The notes below the pieces were generated by a model that worked only from the letters and a program-made list of their open reading frames with translations, ran no database searches and was not told where the DNA came from. From positions 42,294 through 106,293 of the forward strand of contig CAJUOY010000002.1 of NCBI GenBank assembly GCA_910588645.1: a stretch of DNA of 64,000 nt, given 5' to 3'. A program made the translations under genes and the position numbers. This stretch comes from an uncultured Christensenellaceae bacterium. GTDB lineage: Bacteria > Bacillota > Clostridia > Christensenellales > Borkfalkiaceae. Positions 9,290 through 16,353 of the stretch are shown one piece after another. The number at the start of each line of letters is the position of its first letter. Positions within the stretch are counted from its first letter, which is position 1.

Positions 9290-10454
9290 TCAGACGGCTT
9301 CCGAAACCGCGGTTTCGGAAGAAAACAGCCCCCTTCTCGTAGTTAAGGATTTAAAACAGTATTTTCCAGTGGAAAAGAGTCTGCTCGGAAAGACGGTCAA
9401 AAGCTTAAAGGCGGTGGACGGAGTATCTTTCACTCTCGAAAAGGGTAAAACGCTTGGAATCGTCGGCGAAAGCGGTTGCGGTAAGACGACGATGGGCCGT
9501 ACTATTTTAAGACTTTACGACGTTACAGGCGGCGAAGTTTGGTTCAAAGGACAGGAAGTGTCCAAAATTAAGAACAGCGAGTTCAACAAGCTTCGTCCTA
9601 ATATGCAGATGATATTCCAGGATCCGTACGCCAGCCTTTCTCCCCGACTTACCGTCGGTGAAATTATAGGCGAAGCCGTGCGCGAACACGGAATTGTTCC
9701 CAAAGAACAGTATCAGGACTATATAATGGAAGTTATGAAGATGTGCGGTCTTCAACCCCATTATTTTGAAAGATATCCTCACGAGTTCTCGGGCGGTCAG
9801 CGTCAACGTATATGTATTGCGCGCGCGCTTGCTCTCAAGCCTGACCTTGTTATTTGCGACGAGCCGGTATCCGCGCTTGACGTGTCGATTCAGGCGCAGA
9901 TTATAAATATGCTTAAAGACCTGCAAAAGTCGCTCAACCTTACCTATATATTTATTTCTCACGATCTTTCGGTAGTAAAACACATTTCGGACGAAGTGGG
10001 AGTAATGTATCTCGGCAGTATGGTTGAATACGGCTCGAAGGAAAGCATTTTCAGTAACACTTTACACCCCTATACAAAGGCTCTTTTCTCGGCCGTGCCT
10101 GTGCCCAACCCGCACGTTAAAATGAACAGAATACTCTTAAAAGGCGATATTCCTTCGCCTGTAAATCCTCCCAAGGGTTGTAAATTCCATACCCGCTGCG
10201 AGCATTGTATGGATATTTGTGCAATGGTCAAGCCCAAGTACAAAGAGGTTGAAAAGGGACATTTCTGCGCTTGTCATCTTTACAATACGCCCGAAGAAAA
10301 CGAGCAGTGCAATATCGACAAGCACAAGGCGGAGGAGCTTGAACGCATCACCGCTCTTGCAAAGAGCTATATGAAGGTGGGCAGAAAAAAGAAATCCGCC
10401 GAGCAGAAGCCCGAAGCGGAAAATAAGGAATCAGATGGCAAAAAAGAAGCGTGA
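9267..10454 (+). CDS. oppF: Oligopeptide ABC transporter ATPase, OppF type
   Basis: 395 residues. Walker A is GESGCGKT, Q-loop MIFQDPYASL, signature FSGGQRQR, Walker B LVICDEP with SALD, and switch ISHDLSVV. The family tail GCKFHTRCEHC follows. It overlaps oppD by 23 bases; the ribosome site AAGGAGG lies inside oppD just before the ATG. It forms the heterodimeric ATPase with OppD. The C-terminus carries an extra ~55-residue Lys/Glu-rich tail (from roughly residue 340) absent from standard OppF. The last 20 bases overlap the next small gene. Confidence 0.95.
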   Translation: MAEQTINNQTASETAVSEENSPLLVVKDLKQYFPVEKSLLGKTVKSLKAVDGVSFTLEKGKTLGIVGESGCGKTTMGRTILRLYDVTGGEVWFKGQEVSKIKNSEFNKLRPNMQMIFQDPYASLSPRLTVGEIIGEAVREHGIVPKEQYQDYIMEVMKMCGLQPHYFERYPHEFSGGQRQRICIARALALKPDLVICDEPVSALDVSIQAQIINMLKDLQKSLNLTYIFISHDLSVVKHISDEVGVMYLGSMVEYGSKESIFSNTLHPYTKALFSAVPVPNPHVKMNRILLKGDIPSPVNPPKGCKFHTRCEHCMDICAMVKPKYKEVEKGHFCACHLYNTPEENEQCNIDKHKAEELERITALAKSYMKVGRKKKSAEQKPEAENKESDGKKEA

Positions 10455-10686
10455 AGACGACCTGGACACAACCACGACTTTCGCGGATATGAACGTGGAC
10501 GGTTTCAAGTGGTACGATCCCGCTATGAAAAAGCGTGGTAACAGGCGCAAAGAAAAACTTGACGTGTCGCGTAAAGAATATTGGGCAATGGTAAAAGGAA
10601 TGATACTTGCCATAGGTCCGTATGTTCTCGGCGCCGTGTTAGTTTTCGGCGGTTTGATCGCGCTTGCATATTTATGGCTTTCATAA
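10435..10686 (+). CDS. Small membrane protein at the end of the opp operon
   Basis: 83 residues, no family recognised. The N-terminal half is polar and basic (MAKKKREDDLDTTTTF, later MKKRGNRRKEKLDVSRKE). The C-terminal ~30 residues form one hydrophobic segment (MILAIGPYVLGAVLVFGGL) that probably spans the membrane. It starts 20 bases inside oppF, so translation is coupled. It ends right before the terminator, making it the last gene of the transporter operon. It may be a small accessory subunit of the importer; that is inferred from context only. Confidence 0.65.
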   Translation: MAKKKREDDLDTTTTFADMNVDGFKWYDPAMKKRGNRRKEKLDVSRKEYWAMVKGMILAIGPYVLGAVLVFGGLIALAYLWLS

Positions 10687-10690
10687 AAAA

Positions 10691-10717
10691 ATCCCCGTCA
10701 ACTGACGGGGATTTTCA
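10691..10717. terminator. Bidirectional terminator between opp operon and pyk
   Basis: Perfect 9-bp stem ATCCCCGTC/GACGGGGAT with a 4-base loop. It is flanked by a T-run on the plus side and by a 7-A run (T-run on the minus strand), so it can stop both convergent transcripts. Confidence 0.9.
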
Positions 10718-12157
10718 TTATATAGAATTATTCGTTGCAGCAACGGTTTCAACGTTAATAAGGTTGGAATTGCCGCTCTGACCGTTCGGTGTTCCTCCCG
10801 TAAGTACAATGGTGTCGCCCGTCTTTACAAGGCCGGTATTTATTGCTGCGCGCTTGGCGTAATGGAAAAGCACGTCAACGGAATAAAATTCTTCGCTCAT
10901 AACGGGAATAACTCCCCAACTCAAAGCAAGCTTTCTGTACGCCCTTTCGTTGGTTGTCATACCTATAATGTCTATCATCGGACGGAAGCGCGAAACGGTT
11001 CTTGCCGTACCGCCCGTACGCGTACATACGACTATTACCTTTGCCCCTATGTCGTGGGCAAGAGTGCAGGCGGAGTGCGCAAGCGCTTCCGAAAGTAGGG
11101 TAGTGCGGTAGTCCTTTTCCGCTATGTGCTGAATATAAGAGGTATTTTCTTCGGCCTGCTCTGCAATCTTAGCCATAGCCTTTACAGCCTCTACGGGGTA
11201 TGCGCCTGCGGCCGTTTCGCCCGAAAGCATAATGGCGGAGGAACCGTCGTAGACTGCGTTTGCCACGTCGGAAATTTCCGCTCTCGTAGGGCGGGGTTGC
11301 TTGATCATAGATTCCAGCATTTCCGTCGCGGTAATGCTGCGCTTCCCGCAAATTCTGCAAGCTTTAATAAGCGATTTTTGGATGTTAGGCAGTTCCTCGA
11401 ACGGAACTTCAACGCCAAGATCGCCCCTTGCAACCATTATACCGTCGCATACTTTTAGTATTTCGTCAAGGTTGTTCACACCCGAACGGCTCTCTATTTT
11501 GGCTATAATTTCTATCTCGCCGTCAGGCGATCCGCATTCCCTTAACCAGTCTCTTATATCGGTAATATCCTTGGCCTTTGAAACAAATGAAGCGGCGATA
11601 AAATCTACTCCCTGTTCCACGCCGAATTTTATGTCCGCTTTGTCCTGTTCGGAGAGGTATACCATTTCAAGCTGTTTATCGGGGAAAAACATACTTTTTC
11701 TGTTTGAAAGTATTCCGCCAACAATAGTTTTGCATACGACGTCGGGCTTTTCTACTTTTATAACCTCGAAAATCATAAGTCCATTGTTTAAAAGTATCTT
11801 GTCCCCGGGGTTCATCTGATCGCAAATACCCTTGAATGAAACGGAAACCCTCGTTTTATCACCTATTATTTCATCTGTGGTGAATGTAAAAACAGAACCC
11901 TCTTTTAAGGTAATTTTACCGTCTTTAAACGTCTTGATTCTGAATTCCGGTCCCTTGGTATCCAGCATAATGGGAATGGGGACCTTTTTTCTTTGGCGGA
12001 CGTTTTTGATTTTTGCGATTTTTGCCGCGTGTTCTTCGTGTGTGCCGTGTGAGAAGTTTAGTCTGGCAACGTTCATTCCCGCGTCTATCATATCGGACAG
12101 AATTTCTTCGCTGTCGCTTGCGGGCCCTAACGTACAAATAATTTTAGTTTTTTTCAT
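10718..12157 (-). CDS. pyk: Pyruvate kinase
   Basis: 479 residues. Catalyses phosphoenolpyruvate + ADP to pyruvate + ATP in the cytosol, the last step of glycolysis. Hallmarks: N-terminal KTKIICTLGPAS, the lid-domain segment MLDTKGPEFR, the substrate/metal motif IIAKIESRSGVNNLDEI, ARGDLGVEVP, and ITATEMLESMI followed by PTRAEISDVANAV. The length is that of the short form without the extra C-terminal PEP-utiliser domain found in Bacillus. The start ATG has a GAGGTG ribosome site 6-7 bases upstream (minus strand). It is a single gene converging on the opp operon. Confidence 0.98.
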   Translation of the reverse strand: MKKTKIICTLGPASDSEEILSDMIDAGMNVARLNFSHGTHEEHAAKIAKIKNVRQRKKVPIPIMLDTKGPEFRIKTFKDGKITLKEGSVFTFTTDEIIGDKTRVSVSFKGICDQMNPGDKILLNNGLMIFEVIKVEKPDVVCKTIVGGILSNRKSMFFPDKQLEMVYLSEQDKADIKFGVEQGVDFIAASFVSKAKDITDIRDWLRECGSPDGEIEIIAKIESRSGVNNLDEILKVCDGIMVARGDLGVEVPFEELPNIQKSLIKACRICGKRSITATEMLESMIKQPRPTRAEISDVANAVYDGSSAIMLSGETAAGAYPVEAVKAMAKIAEQAEENTSYIQHIAEKDYRTTLLSEALAHSACTLAHDIGAKVIVVCTRTGGTARTVSRFRPMIDIIGMTTNERAYRKLALSWGVIPVMSEEFYSVDVLFHYAKRAAINTGLVKTGDTIVLTGGTPNGQSGNSNLINVETVAATNNSI

Positions 12158-12251
12158 TAAAACACCTCATTATATATTCTAAAATAAAACTTATAAAAAA
12201 TCAATAAAATACTCTCAATTAGTTGTATAGGCATCGTAAAAAATGTTAAAA

Positions 12252-12257
12252 TATAAT
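12252..12257 (+). promoter_or_regulatory. -10 box of the RNase P RNA gene
   Basis: TATAAT lies 9-10 bases before the 5' strand of the RNA's closing stem. No convincing -35 hexamer is seen at 16-18 bases; TTGTAT at 12223-12228 is too far. Confidence 0.45.
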
Positions 12258-12260
12258 TGA

Positions 12261-12615
12261 TTTGAGTTAATTATACGGTTGCGGGCTGTGAAAACAGCGT
12301 GAGGAAAGTCCGAGCATCACAGGGCAAAGGTGCCTGCTAACGGCAGGAGGAGGCGACTTCAAGGAAAGTGAACAGAAATATACCGCGGAATTAATTCCGT
12401 AAGGTTGGAATGGCGAGGTAAGAGCTCACCGTTCCCTTGGTAACAAGGGAAGCCAATTAAACCCCACCCGATGCAAGATTGGGTTTTCGGCTGACTTAAA
12501 TGTCAAGGCTGCCCGTCTGCCGACAACCGTTAACATCGCTTGAGCGTGCAGGCGACTGCACGATTAGATAGATAACCGTACACGACAGAACTCGGCTTAC
12601 AGATTAATCTCAAAT
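12261..12615 (+). ncRNA. rnpB: RNase P RNA (class A-like)
   Basis: Catalytic RNA of RNase P, which matures tRNA 5' ends. The universally conserved blocks are present: GAGGAAAGTCC near 12301, ACAGAAA near 12373, and near the 3' end the AGATAGATAACCG plus ACGACAGAACTCGGCTTAC block. The 5' TTGAGTTAAT and 3' ATTAATCTCAA ends pair to form P1. A strong terminator follows. The ~350-nt length fits. Boundaries are set from the P1 pairing and are good to a few bases. Confidence 0.95.
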
Positions 12616-12620
12616 TATAC

Positions 12621-12658
12621 GGCGGCATTTTCGTAATTGCGTAAATGCCGCCTTTTTT
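12621..12658 (+). terminator. Rho-independent terminator of rnpB
   Basis: 10-bp stem GGCGGCATTT/AAATGCCGCC with a 12-base loop, followed by TTTTTT. Confidence 0.9.
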
Positions 12659-12670
12659 CGTTTAAATTTA

Positions 12671-12699
12671 TTGACAAACAAAAATCATCGGCGTATAAT
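12671..12699 (+). promoter_or_regulatory. Consensus promoter of the TetR-ABC exporter operon
   Basis: TTGACA (12671-12676), a 17-base spacer and TATAAT (12694-12699): a perfect sigma-A-type consensus. Its -10 overlaps the operator, so repression by occlusion is expected. Confidence 0.85.
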
Positions 12700-12730
12700 A
12701 ACATTAGTTATTAATAACAGATGTTATTAT
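12695..12730. promoter_or_regulatory. 36-bp palindromic operator, probably bound by the TetR protein
   Basis: Outer arms ATAATAACAT and ATGTTATTAT share the same centre of symmetry (12712.5) as an inner perfect 12-bp palindrome GTTATTAATAAC. Only the two base pairs between inner and outer parts do not match. It starts inside the -10 box and ends 14 bases before the regulator's GTG start. Confidence 0.75.
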
Positions 12731-12744
12731 ATCGGGAGGAAACC

Positions 12745-13302
12745 GTGCCGGCAAAAAAGGTCATCACAAAGGAAAAAATACTCGCAACGGCGGTAAAAAT
12801 CGTTCGTCAGAGCGGCTATGCCGCTCTGAATATGCGCACGCTTGCACAAGCGTGCAAATGCTCTACACAGCCGATTTATTTATCGTTTAGCGGTACGACG
12901 GAGTTGAGGGAAGAAATCGCTAAGGAAGTTTTAAACATATTTAATGGCTATTTGGGGAGGGAAGTAGCTTCAGGAAAGTATCCCGAGTATAAGGCTGTTG
13001 GTATGGGGTACATTCGTTTTGCCAAGGAAGAAAAACAGCTTTTCAAATATTTGCTTATGAATGAGGGAATATCGCGCACGGATATGCAGAATAAAAGTTT
13101 TGACGACACGGTATTTATGCTCGTAAAAAAATACGGAATGTATAAGGACGACGCAACGAAACTTCATTTACAGATGTGGATATTCGTTCACGGTATTGCA
13201 AGTATGTTTGCGACGGGATATATCGACTGGGACGAAGAAACGGTCAGCGGTATGGTTACCGACGCTTATAAAGGTTTTATTAAAAATTTAAAGGGAGAAT
13301 AA
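12745..13302 (+). CDS. TetR-family transcriptional repressor
   Basis: 185 residues from a GTG at 12745. GGGAGGA lies 8-9 bases before it, whereas an upstream in-frame ATG at 12721 sits in the operator and has no ribosome site. The N-terminal helix-turn-helix is visible (ILATAVKIVRQSGYAAL, then MRTLAQACKCSTQPIYLSF). The C-terminal all-helical ligand/dimer domain is of TetR_C type (IFVHGIASMFATGYIDW). It is first in an operon with an ABC-2 exporter and sits right behind a consensus promoter overlapped by a large palindrome. It is therefore almost certainly an autorepressor that releases on binding an exported compound. The ligand is unknown. Confidence 0.9.
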   Translation: MPAKKVITKEKILATAVKIVRQSGYAALNMRTLAQACKCSTQPIYLSFSGTTELREEIAKEVLNIFNGYLGREVASGKYPEYKAVGMGYIRFAKEEKQLFKYLLMNEGISRTDMQNKSFDDTVFMLVKKYGMYKDDATKLHLQMWIFVHGIASMFATGYIDWDEETVSGMVTDAYKGFIKNLKGE

Positions 13303-13305
13303 AAA

Positions 13306-14214
13306 TTGATCATTAAGATAGAAGGATTAAAAAAGACTTTTAAAGATGTTGTCGCGGTCGACGACATCTCCTTTAACGTCAGGCAAGGCGAACTGTTTGC
13401 GTTTTTGGGCGTGAACGGCGCGGGCAAATCCACAACGATAAACATAATAAGCGGAATACTTAAAAAAGATGCTGGTACAGTGACGGTATGCGGTCACGAT
13501 CTCGACAGAGAGGCTGATAAGATCAAAAGCGAAATAGGAATCGTATTTCAAAACTCCGTGCTGGATAAAAAGATGACGGGGTACGACAATTTGAAATCCC
13601 GCGCAAATCTCTACGGTATTTACGGTAAGGAATTTAAGGCTCGGCTTGCGGAAATTTCCGAACTGCTCGACTTAAAAGATATTTTAAAACGCCCCATAAT
13701 TAAATTATCGGGCGGACAAAAGAGAAGATTGGATATAGCGCGCGCGCTTTTCCATAATCCCAAACTGCTCATATTGGACGAACCCACTACAGGGCTCGAT
13801 CCAAAGACAAGAATTACGGTTTGGAACGTGATAGACAGACTAAGAAAGGAAGGCGGGCTTACTGTATTTTTGACGACTCACTATATGGAGGAGGCTGCGG
13901 GCGCCGACTATGTCGTAATTTTGGACGCAGGTAAAAAGGTTGCAGAGGGCACCCCGCACGACCTCAAAAATAAATACGCAAACGATTTTATAAGATTTTA
14001 CAGCCGTCTTGATCAGGTCGAAAAAATATTTACGGATTTAGGCGCGAGCGTAAGACGCGAACGCGACTTCATCGAAGCCGCGGTAAAGACCACGGCGGAG
14101 GTGGCCGGACTTATAAAAAAATATCCCGATTTATTCGAGGACTTTGAAGTTTTAAAGGGAAATATGGACAATGTATTTCTCAAAGTCACGGGCAAGGATT
14201 TAAAGGAGGTCTGA
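13306..14214 (+). CDS. ABC-2 type exporter ATPase (DrrA-like)
   Basis: 302 residues with a TTG start preceded by AAGGGAG. Walker A is GVNGAGKS, signature LSGGQKRRLDIARAL, Walker B LLILDEPTTGLD, and switch LTTHYMEEA. A ~75-residue C-terminal extension resembles drug-export ATPases of the DrrA type. It powers the membrane partner encoded 4 bases downstream. The TetR gene is 3 bases upstream. A role in exporting a toxic or antimicrobial compound is inferred from this arrangement. Confidence 0.93.
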   Translation: MIIKIEGLKKTFKDVVAVDDISFNVRQGELFAFLGVNGAGKSTTINIISGILKKDAGTVTVCGHDLDREADKIKSEIGIVFQNSVLDKKMTGYDNLKSRANLYGIYGKEFKARLAEISELLDLKDILKRPIIKLSGGQKRRLDIARALFHNPKLLILDEPTTGLDPKTRITVWNVIDRLRKEGGLTVFLTTHYMEEAAGADYVVILDAGKKVAEGTPHDLKNKYANDFIRFYSRLDQVEKIFTDLGASVRRERDFIEAAVKTTAEVAGLIKKYPDLFEDFEVLKGNMDNVFLKVTGKDLKEV

Positions 14215-14218
14215 TAGT

Positions 14219-15163
14219 ATGAACGCAAATTTTGCCGAATTGAAAAAATTTGTCTCGCTCGTTGGGCGCAACACAAAGTGCTATTTTAAGGATAAGTTTA
14301 CTTTTTTTATGTCGCTTATAACGCCTATGATTTTGTTTGTGTTGTTTGTGACTTTTTTGAGAAACGTCTACATAGAAAGTTTTAATTCCATATTTAAACA
14401 GATTAACGTAACCGTAGATAAAGTGTTGATAGACGGTTGCGCGGGTGCTTGGCTTATGTCGTCTATTCTCAGCGTAAGCGCGGTAACCGTCGGTTTCTGT
14501 TCCAACGTAATTATGATCGACGATAAAATAAATTCATCGGTAAACGATTTCAAGGTATCGCCTGTAAAGGGATATACCGTATCGCTTGCGTATTTCGCAT
14601 CGAATTTTTTGGTTACTTTTATCGTTTTGTTGTCGGTAATGCTTATAGGGCATATCTATCTTGCTTGTATCGGCTGGCACATACCTTTTACAGACGCTTT
14701 GATGATAATAGTGGACATCATATGCGGAATACTCTTCGGTTCGTTGATCGCAGGAATAGTTGGCAGCTTTATCTCTACTCAGGGCGGGCTGTCCGCCGTA
14801 TCAACTTTGGTTTCGTCGATGTACGGTTTTATTTGCGGAGCATATATGCCGTTATCGCAGTTTTCGGAAGGGTTGAGGAACGTAATTTCCCTGCTTCCGG
14901 GAACGTACGGCGTGGGTATAATGCGTAACCATTATATGAACGGTTATATGCAGGCGTTTAGCGAAGAACTCTCTTCTCTAAACGTTCCCGCAGAGACTAC
15001 CGAACAAGTAATTAAAGCTATGCGGGATTCATTTGACGCGAACTTGTATTCTTTCGGCAACGGCATACCGCTCGGAGCAATGTATGGTATTTTACTTGGA
15101 ACCTGCGCTGTACTGCTTACTGCGTTTATCGCAATAGTATTTATTAAAAACAAGAAAAAATAA
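14219..15163 (+). CDS. ABC-2 type exporter membrane protein
   Basis: 314 residues with about six membrane segments, typical of ABC2_membrane proteins: an N-terminal cytoplasmic helix (LVGRNTKCYFKDKFTFFMSL), a first span (ITPMILFVLFVTFL), a long extracytoplasmic loop, then clustered spans. The motif FICGAYMPLSQFSEGLRNV before the fifth helix is family-like. AAGGAGG precedes the ATG. It is the last gene of the tetR-ATPase-permease operon and is followed by a hairpin shared with the convergent XRE gene. Confidence 0.92.
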   Translation: MNANFAELKKFVSLVGRNTKCYFKDKFTFFMSLITPMILFVLFVTFLRNVYIESFNSIFKQINVTVDKVLIDGCAGAWLMSSILSVSAVTVGFCSNVIMIDDKINSSVNDFKVSPVKGYTVSLAYFASNFLVTFIVLLSVMLIGHIYLACIGWHIPFTDALMIIVDIICGILFGSLIAGIVGSFISTQGGLSAVSTLVSSMYGFICGAYMPLSQFSEGLRNVISLLPGTYGVGIMRNHYMNGYMQAFSEELSSLNVPAETTEQVIKAMRDSFDANLYSFGNGIPLGAMYGILLGTCAVLLTAFIAIVFIKNKKK

Positions 15164-15166
15164 TCA

Positions 15167-15194
15167 ATAGGCCGTGATGTACTTCACGGCCTAT
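15167..15194. terminator. Bidirectional hairpin between the ABC exporter and the XRE gene
   Basis: 11-bp stem ATAGGCCGTGA/TCACGGCCTAT with a 6-base loop. The minus-strand side is followed by a T-rich tract, the plus side by a weak one. The stem overlaps the XRE stop codon. Confidence 0.65.
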
Positions 15195-15403
15195 ATCTTT
15201 GTTCTTCCCACTAACTCGTCTATACTGCAATCAAAAAAATCTGCCAAAAGCCACAAACTTTCAATGCTTGGTTCTTTTTTTCCCGAGAGCCACGCGCTGA
15301 TCGCGCTTTGAGCTATCCGTATCTCCTTTGAAAGTTTTACTTGATTTATAGAAGCTTCCGTCATAAGTTGTTTAAGATTTTCAGAAAAAATTATATTTAC
15401 CAC
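15191..15403 (-). CDS. Small XRE-family (HTH_3) repressor
   Basis: 70 residues from a GTG at 15403. The protein is essentially one Cro/C1 helix-turn-helix (FSENLKQLMTEASINQ, then LSKEIRIAQSAISAWLSGKK and the third-helix pattern PSIESLWLLADFF). An in-frame ATG at 15451 would lie inside an operator and add an unlikely hydrophobic N-terminus, so the shorter form is preferred. A minus-strand TATAAT at 15410-15415 would place the RNA start at or near the GTG, making a leaderless message possible. It is divergent from an AT-rich membrane protein and separated from it by two matching palindromes; it most likely controls both. Confidence 0.82.
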   Translation of the reverse strand: MVNIIFSENLKQLMTEASINQVKLSKEIRIAQSAISAWLSGKKEPSIESLWLLADFFDCSIDELVGRTKI

Positions 15404-15404
15404 A

Positions 15405-15433
15405 TTGACATTATATCTCCAAGGTGATATAAT
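15405..15433 (+). promoter_or_regulatory. Consensus promoter of the 15473 membrane-protein gene
   Basis: TTGACA (15405-15410), 17-base spacer, TATAAT (15428-15433). Operator 1 fills the spacer. Confidence 0.8.
15414..15429. promoter_or_regulatory. Operator 1 for the XRE repressor
   Basis: Palindrome TATCTCC-AA-GGTGATA lying between the -35 and -10 boxes of the divergent promoter. It shares its arms with operator 2, 29 bases downstream. Confidence 0.65.
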
Positions 15434-15442
15434 TATGAAAAA

Positions 15443-15458
15443 TATCTCCATAGAGATA
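15443..15458. promoter_or_regulatory. Operator 2 for the XRE repressor
   Basis: Palindrome TATCTCCA-TAGAGATA just downstream of the expected RNA start (~15440). The same TATCTC/GAGATA arms as operator 1 suggest cooperative binding. Confidence 0.65.
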
Positions 15459-15472
15459 ATAAGGAGCTACAT

Positions 15473-16288
15473 ATGACAAAGTATTTTATAAAAAATTTTT
15501 TTAGAGGGATTATGATTAATCTTATAATTATGTTTCCTGTGTCTATTATATTTGTGATGTTTATTGGATTAGGCGCGAGCGCAAAGGATTGGATGGTGAG
15601 TTATTTAGCAGTTATAATAAGTGCAGCTGTAAGTGTCGTCGTTTTATTTGTTGTAATGATTTTTGTTTTTAGGTCTGAAATATTTAAAGAATTTTTTTTA
15701 GGAATATCGGATACCTGGATATCAAAATATGATTTGGAACGATTTCGTAGCGGCGAAAAACAAAATATTATAGGCAATAAAGTTTTAGTGGAAAACGCTG
15801 TAAGTAATAATTGCGTTTCGTTTTTTACAGCTTTATTATGGCTATCGTTACATTTGTTAATTAGCGTAGGTTGCATAGTAATTGCGGTATTAATTAAAGA
15901 CTATTGTATTTCAGATCCCGACAAGTGGTTATTTGTTCCTGGTGCGGCGTCAGCTACCGCAACTATACAGTTAATGTATTTTTTAGTGCGTCTGGTGTAT
16001 TATGTTAAATTTACTTGTCCCAAATGTAAAAAAATATTCAGCAGGGTGGAGGACGAAACATTATCATACGATTCACACATTTCGGAATGGGAAAAGGACA
16101 AGACATACAAAGAAGAAGTGGGGAAGGTTTATTACAATGATACAAAAATAGGTAGTGTATATCAGGATCGGACGGTTACGGACAAATATGTGGGATGTTA
16201 TTCAGAAGAAAAATTGAGGTGCCGGTGCTTTAATTGCGGAAAGTATTCCGAAGTAAAAAAGATTTATGTAGACGCTTATAAAAAATAG
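15473..16288 (+). CDS. Membrane protein with C-terminal zinc-ribbon-like Cys pairs
   Basis: 271 residues, no family recognised. About four membrane segments (e.g. IMINLIIMFPVSIIFVMFI and AVSVVVLFVVMIFVF) precede a cytosolic C-terminal third. That part has Cys pairs CPKCKKIF and CRCFNCGK some 60 residues apart, a probable zinc ribbon. Between them is a segment of charged and aromatic residues. Base composition is clearly more AT-rich than its neighbours and codon use differs (AAA, TTA, ATA heavy), which suggests transfer together with its divergent XRE gene. AAGGAG sits 6 bases before the ATG. Regulated by the paired operators above. Confidence 0.7.
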   Translation: MTKYFIKNFFRGIMINLIIMFPVSIIFVMFIGLGASAKDWMVSYLAVIISAAVSVVVLFVVMIFVFRSEIFKEFFLGISDTWISKYDLERFRSGEKQNIIGNKVLVENAVSNNCVSFFTALLWLSLHLLISVGCIVIAVLIKDYCISDPDKWLFVPGAASATATIQLMYFLVRLVYYVKFTCPKCKKIFSRVEDETLSYDSHISEWEKDKTYKEEVGKVYYNDTKIGSVYQDRTVTDKYVGCYSEEKLRCRCFNCGKYSEVKKIYVDAYKK

Positions 16289-16296
16289 TAATTGTA

Positions 16297-16325
16297 TTGC
16301 AGAATTTTTATAACTGTGCTATAAT
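16297..16325 (+). promoter_or_regulatory. Promoter of the M29 aminopeptidase gene
   Basis: TTGCAG, 17-base spacer, TATAAT (16320-16325); the gene starts 28 bases downstream with an AGAGG ribosome site. Confidence 0.7.
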
Positions 16326-16353
16326 CGATTTATATTAAAAATAAGAGGTCATT

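Noticed and set aside
12721..12745. ATG at 12721 as the TetR start
   Set aside because: It sits inside the operator/leader and has no ribosome site; GTG 12745 follows GGGAGGA at proper spacing.
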